Assembly: GCA_022578965.1 (NCBI GenBank)
Contig: MU400539.1
Coordinates: forward strand, 124,001 to 188,000
DNA from: Xylaria sp. FL1777
Taxonomy: Eukaryota > Ascomycota > Sordariomycetes > Xylariales > Xylariaceae
Length of the DNA stretch: 64,000 nucleotides
Direction: 5' to 3'
Made by a program: the position numbers and the translations under genes. The notes under the pieces were generated by a model. The model was given only the letters and a program-made list of their open reading frames with translations. It was not told where the DNA came from and did not search any database. This document shows positions 35,718 to 44,450 of the stretch, in pieces. Each line of letters begins with the position of its first letter. Position 1 is the stretch's first letter.

Positions 35718-36004
35718 TATTAAATAAGCTTTATATAATTATATATTTAATATATATATACTAAAACAAAATATAATAATCTTTATATTATAAGCTGTTT
35801 ATATTTTATATGTTTAAAAAAAAAAAAAGTTTATATAAAGCAAAGGTTTTCTTTTATATATAAAAACTTTGCTAGCGTACAAGCTAAGCTAACACCAAGA
35901 TTACCTCGGTTCATGCGATAGCTCTCGCACGAAGTGGTCTCCGTGCGAAACCTATCGTACGTACTATATATAGGAGTTGCAACCAATAACCAGTTATTCC
36001 AACA
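35718..36004 (-). repeat. Copia-A 5' LTR with an unmutated outer end
   Basis: The left half is RIP-mutated, but from about 35873 to 36004 it keeps normal GC content, including several CG dinucleotides and a TATATATA stretch that may be the element's promoter. It ends ccagttattccaaca and is followed by aatag. This is the only part of the four family LTRs that still shows the ancestral sequence. Confidence 0.93.
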
Positions 36005-36407
36005 AATAGTACTATTAAGAAACAAACCCAACTTAATTAATGACACACCGGTAAATATGGTATACTAGTCTAGCGGCAATAATTGTTTAGCTAGAGCGTA
36101 TCATGGAATTTCCGAGCTCATGATATGGCCACATCACTTCCAGGTAGAGCAAATTGAATACATTTTTGGTCTTAAACTCGTTTTGTATCAAACTTGATAC
36201 ATTTCACTCGGTGTTTCCTGGCTTTCTAGAAAAAGGGGGAGATAATAGACAAAACTTGTATTATTATTTAGCCTGTCCATTCAAAACAATTATGTCCATC
36301 CCGCGGACAAAATTGCCCTCCCACAGCGCCAGGTGGACCTTGCCTCTTCGCTCATCCTACTCCCTCGAGTTGATAGCAAAATAACACCGTGGCAACGGTA
36401 TGCCACC
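36005..36407. other. sec9 3' flank beside the transposon
   Basis: Ordinary-composition DNA beginning with the aatag duplication and running to the sec9 stop codon. No gene is seen. RIP has not spread here. Confidence 0.6.
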
Positions 36408-38643
36408 TTAGCGAATACGGTTCATTCTGGCATTCGTCACTCTAATCTGATCGTCGAGAGGATCCGTCTGTATTGAAAGTCAGCTACAAGCACTGGATTT
36501 TCATGGCTCGTTCCACGTACCTTCGCGCCAATTCTATCAATCAATTGGTTGCCATGGTCTAGTTCATCGCCCATGGCCTTTCCGACAGCTTTGAGCCTGG
36601 CTACACCAATACTCATTTGCTCCAAGTCTTTGAAAAGCACAAGTTAGTACTAGCGTTGGGGTAAATATTTTAAGAGGTTGGATGTTTTTGGAATATATAT
36701 GGCCGTAGAGTCAAAATCCGTATAGCAATGTCTTGCACCTGATATTCACTCACCTCTCTCGATCTGGTCGTTCGCGGCGTCTAGCCGCGCATTGCCCTCC
36801 TCGTCGGAGTCATCCTCCAGCACTACTAAAGGTCAGAAACTGCCGTTTATATTTAAGATTCACTCATTCTTGGCAATTCCAGACATAATGTTCCGCAGCC
36901 TAAGAAACAAAATTGTGGAATACATACTGTACTTTTTTCTGTCTCCCCGGTTCGATGCCGAGGACCCGTTGGGCGCGTTGGGGTTGTCAAAGCCAGCGAA
37001 GTTCCTCTCCATTCGCGAGTGTTGGGCAACTATACCATCCTCTGTCAGTATTGGCCACTTCCCAATCTTAGAAATCTTAGGGCTCAAGGGATTCGGGATT
37101 GCGTGCTTACATTTGTCCCTTCTGGTTGCTTCGCGTACTTCGCGGTCCGCCTGATTTTGTTGAAGAATCCTTGCCTCCTCTGCTGTTGAGTTAGCCGATG
37201 TATTCCCACAAATAAAACAATCATAAGTGTTCTGCTTCACCTTCTTCTGTTCGTCTTTTCTCCGTAAACGGATTCTTTACGTGTACCGCGAACATACTCC
37301 GGCTAGATAGAGTCAGTAGTGAGAACTTAACTAGGATTCGCACTGTAAACTAACTTTAAAGACTTTAGCTTCTTAGTTTGCGCTTCGGCGTGACGGTGAC
37401 TTTCCGTTGCTGTGTCAAGAAGCTGATCGGCTATTAAGGGTTAGTAAACTGTGTATCCTAAGGCTAGCAGCACGTAAGGGTCGACGGCTACGTCTTGCTT
37501 GTGAGACAAGAACTGTTACAGGAGTATCTTTTAATACTCGTAGTGCTCTCTTTAGATGAAGCGAAGCCTAGGCAGGAAATTCTTCGTGAAGTTTTCCAAG
37601 ATGAGGAGATAGACAGGGTAACCTGATACTCACTGTGATGCAAACGTTCATTTTGTGCTAACGAATGATTAGTCTTCAGGTTCCTGACCATGGATATCAT
37701 AACTCTACTCACCGCCAAGCCTTGCGTATGTCGCTAGGCCCGTCTCCAGCGCCTGGTTCATATAGCGCAAGGAGTTCTGGTTGGTGGCTAAACTAGCTTG
37801 AGTGGTATCATGAATCTGACTCTTCAAGTTGCGGTACTCTTCTGCTTCACGTTCTTCCTGTGAGATTGGTTAGGGCTTCCTCTTTGAATGTTGTCTTTTG
37901 TTAGGGGGAGACTACCTCGGTCAATTCTCGTTGGGAGCCATAGCCGCCATATTTGTTGTCGCTTGCAGCAGTACCTGACCCATAGCCACCGCTCCCGTCA
38001 CCGCTTCCACTTCCACTGCCACCGTTACCTGCTGCGGTTGTCTGTTGCTGGTACCGGTCTCGAGCACCAGAGAAAAGAGCATCGCGATTGGCGTCCTGCC
38101 ACCTGTTAGCATACCGGGTCTCTCTTGGTCCACGATGCGCATCCTGAAATCCTCACAGTATCGTTACTATCAGTCCGACCAAGCCCACCGTATCCACCTT
38201 GTCGGGGAGCATTGGAATAGCTAGAACCCGCGTACTTGTTATTACTGGCATACCCCCCCGACGCACCGTAACGATTGTTGCCATAGCCAGTGGGTGCTTC
38301 TTCGTTCGAGTATGGAGGAGGAGCCGTTGCTGAAGAGCCGACGCTATCATAACGGTTTAGGCCTTGTGGTCCGGGCCCGTTCTCGAGGCCTTGCCGGGCT
38401 TGCTGGTACCGCGTCATACCTGTTGAATCTAGAGTTAGTAGTCACCTCGGCCATCTACAGGCAGTCAACAAGTATTAACTAACCAGCAAATTTTGTGTTA
38501 TCTTCGGTGTACTGATCAGAAGCAGTCTGTGCATAGGGGTTGTCGGACTGTGACCCTTTGGAAGAGCCCTTGGAGCCGAAAAGTGCATTGCGATTGGGAT
38601 CGTCATCGCGGTCGCTCGACTTCTTTCCTAGAAACTTCTTCAT
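36408..38643 (-). CDS. sec9: Sec9/SNAP-25-type t-SNARE (exocytosis)
   Basis: Twelve exons, minus strand: 38643-38484, 38419-38157, 38095-37916, 37857-37713, 37657-37634, 37430-37355, 37302-37241, 37182-37111, 37029-36928, 36825-36754, 36627-36521, 36467-36408. They sum to 1323 nt, giving 440 residues with all phases consistent. The start MKKFLGKKSS and the NPYAQ box are typical of fungal Sec9. A Gly/Ser/Tyr-rich, disordered N-terminal half precedes the Qb helix (MNQALETGLATYARLGAQNE) and linker (NRSMFAVHVKNPF). The Qc helix follows (DLEQMSIGVARLKAVGKAMG to NARMNRIR at the C-terminus). Sec9 pairs with plasma-membrane syntaxin and synaptobrevin to fuse secretory vesicles. Exon 5 is only 24 nt. 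Two acceptor choices (exons 8 and 10) are ambiguous by 3 nt. Confidence 0.93.
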
Positions 38644-39848
38644 TGTGAATAGTGCTTCCGGGATCGATTGGATGGGCTCGTCGTAAAGGAGAAATCGTGG
38701 TATAGAGCAGTGTAATGAGTGTTGTAGATAGATATTCGATGATTTGGTTGTAGGTGGGCAATTGGCTGGTTACAAGGAGGTGGGTAGGCGTCTTAGGTTA
38801 GTGGGGACTAATGGTCCCGAGGGGTCGCTGGCTACCTCTACTGCGTAGGCTGCCTATTTGGGGCCAAGGGGCGAATTCAGGGTTCGGATCGGGTGGGGCA
38901 ACTCGTCAGTTTCCAAGCCACAGCATCTGACAGTGGGCAGTGGGGCGTTCAGCCAGGACTTGTTGGCAGTGCGCTGGCAGTGTTTAGTAGGTACACTAGC
39001 GCATGTGCCTAGGCGCCTAGGCAGGAGTGACCCCTAAATTAGTAGACTAAACCAGCCGTTCTAATACCTGGAATGACTGTAGTAGGTAGTCTAGATACAT
39101 ACAGATAGATAGGTGTATCGTACGTACGTAGTAGATAACTTTCGAAAGTCAAGCTCTTTACTTCTAAGATTCATTACCTAACTACATAAGTACATTTACG
39201 CAACAAGTCTCCCTGGGCTGGAGGAAGCGGCTGAGCGGTAAAGTACCTACCCAGGTAGTGCAGGATCACCCAATAACTGAAGGTATCAACCCATGACGTC
39301 TCTGCAGAAAACTTTGATTGGCTGAATTTTTAATCAACGCTTTGACAAGTACAGATAGTATAAACTACATACTACCTACTGCGTATGACTCTTCACAATC
39401 TTAGACTACCACATGCCTACACCAACTATACCTATTTCCAAACCTACCCTCAACCCTCTGCCTCCAATATCTATTCCCCTAATCTCTTGATAGCATTGCC
39501 CTCAACACAATACGTACGCACCATGGCTTCACTGAATATTTCTTGAGAGCGTGCTTCCTTGATCTATTTACATCCCGCCAACTCGCTCAGCATTTGCTAA
39601 AGCACCTAAAAATGATAATACGAAATCGCACTTTGCATTTTCAACAGATGGCTTATTATTGTATAATAACAAAAAAATTGGGAGCGATGTGTATAAAAAG
39701 AAAAGCTTAAGAGTCATCCGGTTCCTATCGTCTATAATCCCCCTTAGTAAAACGACAAAATCGACAGGCAGATCTAGCTTCTTACTTAACCGTTCCTATA
39801 TTATCTATACCTCAGGGCTATCCTTCGCAGAACAGCCTCGAATTTATC
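38644..39848. other. divergent promoter region between sec9 and the GTPase gene
   Basis: About 1.2 kb between divergent genes, with no supported gene. It contains copies of TACTGCGTA at 38839-38847 and 39377-39385. It also has a short palindromic run (cctaggcgcctagg, about 39009-39022) and several CTAC/GTAG strings common in this genome's intergenic DNA. Confidence 0.55.
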
Positions 39849-42464
39849 ATGGCCTCAGTATTCACTTTCCCTCATGAGCCGCCGCGGGTCAGCTCCCCAT
39901 GGAGAGCTGGCCAGGATCCGGGCAAGCGGTCCAATACTGAGAGATGTGTATCGACTGGTGCCATCACTGATTCGGAGCAGACATCCGACGAGGTCGAAAG
40001 GCTCGAGGCCGAGCCGCAGGATGGGCCGATTGAGTATAAACTTCATCTTCTACTACGCCCACGGAGAGTTTACAAGGCCATGAGCACAACTCTCACACTC
40101 ACGGGGTCTCGGGCAAATAGAAAGCTGAAAGAATCTCGGTCATCAAAGCAATCAGTCCCGCTTGCATCTTCCAACTACGGCAGACAGAACCGGCTACACC
40201 ATCTGACTACACAGTTACTTTGGCGATTGCAACAGTCTTCGCCGGAACATGCAACTGCACGGGGAGATCTAGTTGTGCCTAAACTACCTGAAGACAACGA
40301 CGAGCTCGCTATTTTGCAAGAGCCCCGGCAACTACTTCCAGGCCTAGAGGAGTCAATTGGAGCCTTATATGAAATAGGAGTTTCTGATGACGGCACGTTC
40401 GTCGGTCTAACCAAGGAAGAAATGGACGAGAGTATGACGACTTTGAAAGTGATGGCTGCTAGTTTAGGCTGTAGAGTGGAAGTACAACGAATGAAAGCAG
40501 TTGGCACTTGTGACTGGCTAGAGGACCCTGAGCAGCCGCATTCTAAACTTCACCACGAAGATCTCTGGGTCGCAGAGGCCTTGATCGTCCCAATATTAGA
40601 GGGGCAGGGAAGGATCACAGCAGATGACGATGATTTTGCGGCTAACGGCTCTCTTCGAAGGGGTGCCTCGACTATAGAGCAACTTCGTGTCTCGTTAACC
40701 GGGCCAACTAACTCGGGGAAGACAACCATCCTAGGCACACTTGCGAACGGCACACTGGACGATGGCCGAGGTCGAAGTAGGAGTTACTTATTGAAGCATC
40801 GCCACGAAGTTGCTTCTGGGCGAACCAGTTCTGTTGCTCAGGAGCTCATTGGCTATGAAGGCCAGAGTATCTTCAACTACACTTGCATGGATATCAAAGC
40901 TTGGCCAGATATTCACGACCGCGCCCAGGATGGTCGACTGGTCTTTCTTTTGGATTCGGCTGGGCACCCTCGATACCAGCGGACGACCCTTCGAGCATTG
41001 GTCGGATGGGCGCCGCATTGGACTCTGCTTTGTATTGCGGCAAGCGAAGAGAACACTATCTCGACAGGCACACACTCCTTAACCGGCGCAGATGGAGCTC
41101 TGGATATCGGAATTGCGGAAATGGATCTTGCCATGGCGCATCTTGATTTGTGTCTAAAGCTCGAAATTCCCCTTGCAATATTGATAACGAAAATGGAGAA
41201 GGCACAACGCAATCTATTAAAGGAAAAGCTAAACAGTATTCTTACGAAAGTAAAAGCTACAGGCCGGACACCAAAACTGCTGACAAGTTCTGGACCCCTA
41301 GCAGCGGACTTCTCTGAAGTGCCAGACCAAGATCGAGCTAAAGTTCAAACTGAAATTACTGATGCTATCACCAAGGCGGATGACCCGCTTAGTATAGTTC
41401 CAATTGTCCTCACGAGCGCCGTTACAGGGGCCGGTATAGGATTGACACATGCGCTGCTGGGAAGCTTACCGGCGCCTCCTGTGCCAACTGCCCAAGATTT
41501 TACTGGCCTAGTGCTCAACCCTGAGCAGCCTGTAGCTTTGTTCCATATTGATGAGGTGTTTGAGCTGTCCCGCAGTCGCGCGCAAAGTACGCTAGACCAG
41601 ACGGCCAACGAGAGTGCTCCTGTTGTTACTGGATATTTACGTTTCGGAAGACTTTCAATTGGGGACAAAATAGTCATAGGCCCTTTCCCGGCAGAGGATG
41701 ATGATGCGAGAGCACTCGTACCGAATGACCATCCTTCTCCAGGATATGGCGTATCCCTGCCTCACCCCTCATCCGCAGAGTTTGCGCGCCTCAGCGCAAG
41801 GGGTGCTTTGTCGGCTTCCAATATTGAGGGCGAATGGCGAAATGCTACAATAGTCAACATCCGCGAGCTTCGACTGCCGGTCCAATCCATCGAGGCCGGT
41901 CAAGCCGGCTCTATCCAGGTGGTGCTTGATGGTCTTCATGACGAATCATCTGATACCGAAGGGGCGACTGAGAAGCAAAACAACTCGGCACCCAGGATTC
42001 GCAAAGGCCAGGTGTTAGCCATGCCTAGTCGACATATGATTGAAACTGGCTTGACACTTCAGGCTTCGACGGGATTTGTGGCGCGCTTTATGACGTCAGA
42101 TATAGAGTCCCTCACTCTCGGGAGCCTACTCAATGCATATGTTGGTATGGTACGAGCAGCAGTCCGGGTTGTAAAAATCACAAAAGTTATAGAGGAAAAA
42201 TCCCATTTTGGATCGCGAAAATTGGCAGGTCAAGATGACGATGATGACATTTTTGGCATGGGCGATCACTTGGAGATTGAGCACACGAGATCTGAAGCAG
42301 AGCTGGATATATACAATGCTAAGTACGATGTTTCACTGGAGCTGTTGTCGAATAGAGAATGGATCGAGCTCGGCGCTCGCGTGGTTCTACTTGAAGGAGG
42401 CATCAAGGACAAGTCCAGAGGACTAGATGGCTTCGTAGGTAAAGTCATGGAGATTGCAGAGTAA
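39849..42464 (+). CDS. GTPBP1/GTPBP2-type translational GTPase
   Basis: Intronless, 871 residues. The G domain begins near residue 279 with P-loop GPTNSGKT (285-292). It continues with the family block LDDGRGRSRSYLLKHRHEV and SGRTSSV (switch I region), then G3 DSAGH (369-373). The G4 position reads TKME (447-450) rather than the common NKxD; family members have TKxD-like versions. Beta-barrel domains II and III follow (KGQVLAMP, GFVARF). The N-terminal 250 residues include the GLTKEEMDES block found in GTPBP1 relatives. These proteins resemble EF-Tu/eRF3 and are linked to ribosome rescue and mRNA turnover in animals; the fungal role is less clear. A short acidic DDDDDIFGMGD stretch near residue 798 is unusual. 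Confidence 0.88.
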   Translation: MASVFTFPHEPPRVSSPWRAGQDPGKRSNTERCVSTGAITDSEQTSDEVERLEAEPQDGPIEYKLHLLLRPRRVYKAMSTTLTLTGSRANRKLKESRSSKQSVPLASSNYGRQNRLHHLTTQLLWRLQQSSPEHATARGDLVVPKLPEDNDELAILQEPRQLLPGLEESIGALYEIGVSDDGTFVGLTKEEMDESMTTLKVMAASLGCRVEVQRMKAVGTCDWLEDPEQPHSKLHHEDLWVAEALIVPILEGQGRITADDDDFAANGSLRRGASTIEQLRVSLTGPTNSGKTTILGTLANGTLDDGRGRSRSYLLKHRHEVASGRTSSVAQELIGYEGQSIFNYTCMDIKAWPDIHDRAQDGRLVFLLDSAGHPRYQRTTLRALVGWAPHWTLLCIAASEENTISTGTHSLTGADGALDIGIAEMDLAMAHLDLCLKLEIPLAILITKMEKAQRNLLKEKLNSILTKVKATGRTPKLLTSSGPLAADFSEVPDQDRAKVQTEITDAITKADDPLSIVPIVLTSAVTGAGIGLTHALLGSLPAPPVPTAQDFTGLVLNPEQPVALFHIDEVFELSRSRAQSTLDQTANESAPVVTGYLRFGRLSIGDKIVIGPFPAEDDDARALVPNDHPSPGYGVSLPHPSSAEFARLSARGALSASNIEGEWRNATIVNIRELRLPVQSIEAGQAGSIQVVLDGLHDESSDTEGATEKQNNSAPRIRKGQVLAMPSRHMIETGLTLQASTGFVARFMTSDIESLTLGSLLNAYVGMVRAAVRVVKITKVIEEKSHFGSRKLAGQDDDDDIFGMGDHLEIEHTRSEAELDIYNAKYDVSLELLSNREWIELGARVVLLEGGIKDKSRGLDGFVGKVMEIAE

Positions 42465-42666
42465 CGGTCGGATGGGACGTGGTCCCTAGACTGGGCAGCG
42501 AAATATTCTCACTAACGAAGGAATGGATTGAATTTTGGGTATCATGATTTAGCGAAGCTAGCGGTTTGATTTGCAACGCATGTTGATATAGTAAAAGAAG
42601 TAGTATAGATTTCACATATATTTTGTACCATACCCTCCCTAAACGCCGGATACATGTTGCCTGCCA

Positions 42667-43293
42667 CTACGCCCGAACTAAACCATAAAACAACGTCCAA
42701 GTCAATATATACCCGGCCAACCCCCCAAATAGACCCCCCGACCAGAACTCGTATGATGACCTAAAGTACCGACTTGTGTCGAATACGGCGTGGCCAGCTT
42801 TTAGCGATGTGGGCGCCACCCGGATAGTGTAGAAGAGGGCGGTGGCGAGGAGGGTGAAGACGATGTAGAAGAGGAAGCCGCTGTAGGACTCGAGGCCCAG
42901 GATTCCGGCCGCGGCACCGAATATAGAGGCTGTGAGATTCTGAATGTTTGATAGCGCCTGCGAAGAGAGAACACGGGGAATGTTAGCGTGTGGATTCGTC
43001 TCGATGGACAAAAGACTGTCGTGTGGGGGGTCAGAGCAACAATCGAGAGCACGAGACAGCCGGGCTAATGTTATGTTTGTTTCGGCCCCGACCCGATTGT
43101 AATCCTTTATCTTGGTAGTTGGAAAATTCCCACCGGCTTTTTTGTCTTCCCCTTTCTCTATTTGAGAGTTCCTGCTGATGTGCCAGGTGGAGGCTGGAAT
43201 ACGCGGATAGAGTAGATGGGGATTCACCTTTGTATTGTGCATGACTGACTCCGGCACAATTGGCGCGATCTGGAATTCCTTTTCGGTCGGCAT
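42667..43293 (-). CDS. emc6: ER membrane protein complex subunit 6
   Basis: Two exons, minus strand: 43293-43228 and 42957-42667, with a 270-nt intron from GTGAAT to CAG, in phase 0. The product is 118 residues. The conserved join HNTK/ALSNIQNLTASIFGAA, the AGILGLESYSGFLFY helix and the C-terminal LTWTLFYGLVRA are strong EMC6 signatures. The protein has three hydrophobic segments. EMC6 is a core membrane subunit of the EMC insertase in the endoplasmic reticulum. The frame stays open upstream of 43293, but that part reads like untranslated leader, and the chosen Met matches the usual family start. The gene is convergent with the GTPase gene, about 200 bp apart. Confidence 0.92.
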   Translation of the reverse strand: MPTEKEFQIAPIVPESVMHNTKVNPHLLYPRIPASTWHISRNSQIEKGEDKKAGGNFPTTKIKDYNRVGAETNITLARLSRALDCCSDPPHDSLLSIETNPHANIPRVLSSQALSNIQNLTASIFGAAAGILGLESYSGFLFYIVFTLLATALFYTIRVAPTSLKAGHAVFDTSRYFRSSYEFWSGGLFGGLAGYILTWTLFYGLVRA

Positions 43294-44450
43294 AACTGCG
43301 CGCAGATGGGTTTGACCACCCAACGGAATAGTCTCGGCGAGAGGCTGCTTTGTTTGTATATCGCGCGGAGGGTTTGGGAGCGCTTTGAGCGGGATGTCCG
43401 ATGTAGGTACGTACGTACAGATAGGTAGTTGCGGCTGCAATACAGTAAAAGAAGCATGGATGGTGGTGCACCGCCACCAACCCTGAATTGTCTAAGCTCC
43501 CCTTATTTACCTACTGCGTAAGTAGCTACTTATGCGTACGCATATAGCTACCCTGGTAATCGCCAACAGGGCACTAGGTAGGCCAATCATATGCGTAAAC
43601 CTACCAAAGTACCTACGCATAGGTAAGGTTAGGGGTAGTTACAGTAATAGTTGTATGTTATAGGTTAAACTTTTGTGTTCAAACCCAGCGAAATAGAAAA
43701 GCGTTGGCACTAAGAGGCGCACATCTCGTGTACCTGTCTACACATGTAATAACACAATCACGAATCGGATCTCTGACTCCTACATCAGTCCGTGTCTTTC
43801 AACGTTAGTGCGATGTGGTACACTGCTTAAGTATGTACACTACCTACTGCGTAGGGACCTTACACTGCACGTCGCATACTAAGTAAGGTAATTACGGGGT
43901 AAGCTCCCAGGGCAACCACATCTCCCTGCGGCAGACCCTGGGTTACCTAGGTAGGTAAGGAGGCCAGTAGGGATAAATGTACACAAATGTCATGGCGCTT
44001 GTCTATTACATCAATGCGCCTGCGCGTAACATCCTTGTTGCCAATCTCCAGGCGCAAATGAACAAAAGCACTTGCTCTAGTGTACCTAGGTAGGTATATA
44101 CATACCCAGACTCGACACCTGACGGGCTTCCTTTGAACTCCGACCCGGGGTCTCGGGTCTCTGGTTTCTAGTCTCTGGTCTCAGTCCGCTCCTTTCTAGT
44201 CTATCATCGTGGCCCGTCTTCGTCGTGTGCCACCTCAGTGTGTGTGGTGTGCTACTGTATTCATACCTCACTTATCCCACGCCACGTCGCCGTCGTGCTA
44301 GCCGCCGTGCCCAATCTCAACCGATCCTTCGGATCCCCCGGTGCCCGATCGCTGCAACATCGACGCTCTCCCTGACAGCCACGTCAAGCCAAGCGAACTG
44401 CGACAGCCTCGCGCAGATGGACGAGATCCGTCGTTCAGCGCCGTGATTAT
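43294..44450. other. divergent promoter region with dispersed short motifs
   Basis: No gene is supported. It holds TACTGCGTA at 43512-43520 and 43845-43853, and two identical copies of acctaggtaggta (43945-43957 and 44084-44096), within several other CTAC/GTAG-rich palindromic strings. This is the densest cluster of such motifs in the window. Confidence 0.55.

Larger units (their letters stand above)
5676..36004 (-). mobile_element. Copia-A: outermost Ty1/Copia LTR retrotransposon, RIP-degraded, with nested insertions
   Basis: Bounded by 287-bp direct LTRs (5676-5962 and 35718-36004) that begin TGTT and end AACA or their mutated forms. It is flanked by the 5-bp duplication aatag (5671-5675 and 36005-36009). 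Coding sense is minus, because its interior is the reverse complement of Copia-B, whose RT and RNase H read on plus. It is interrupted by Chromo-1 (11210-19069 plus a 5-bp duplication) and by Copia-B (19568-34651 plus a 5-bp duplication). Removing these leaves exactly 7375 bp, the same as Copia-B without its insertion. No open frame survives: cytosines and guanines have been replaced almost everywhere, as expected of RIP. Only about the last 130 bp, next to sec9, escaped. This was the first element to arrive. Confidence 0.95.

Noticed and set aside
5676..36004. Assembly artefact or artificial palindrome
   Set aside because: Four matching target-site duplications and two different elements interrupting the two Copia copies are hard to generate by misassembly, and the arms differ by many transitions.
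5676..36004. Mitochondrial insertion or organellar DNA, because of the extreme AT content
   Set aside because: No rRNA, tRNA or respiratory genes can be read; retrotransposon pol domains with transition damage explain the composition.
38144..38156. 13-nt intron in sec9 (gtgaggatttcag)
   Set aside because: Far too short to splice. The same donor with an acceptor 61 nt away keeps the frame, has a GCTAAC branch site and restores the conserved NRDALF block.
43294..43440. N-terminal extension of EMC6 (open frame to 43440)
   Set aside because: It would add about 49 non-conserved residues; the Met at 43293 fits the family start and the extension looks like leader sequence.
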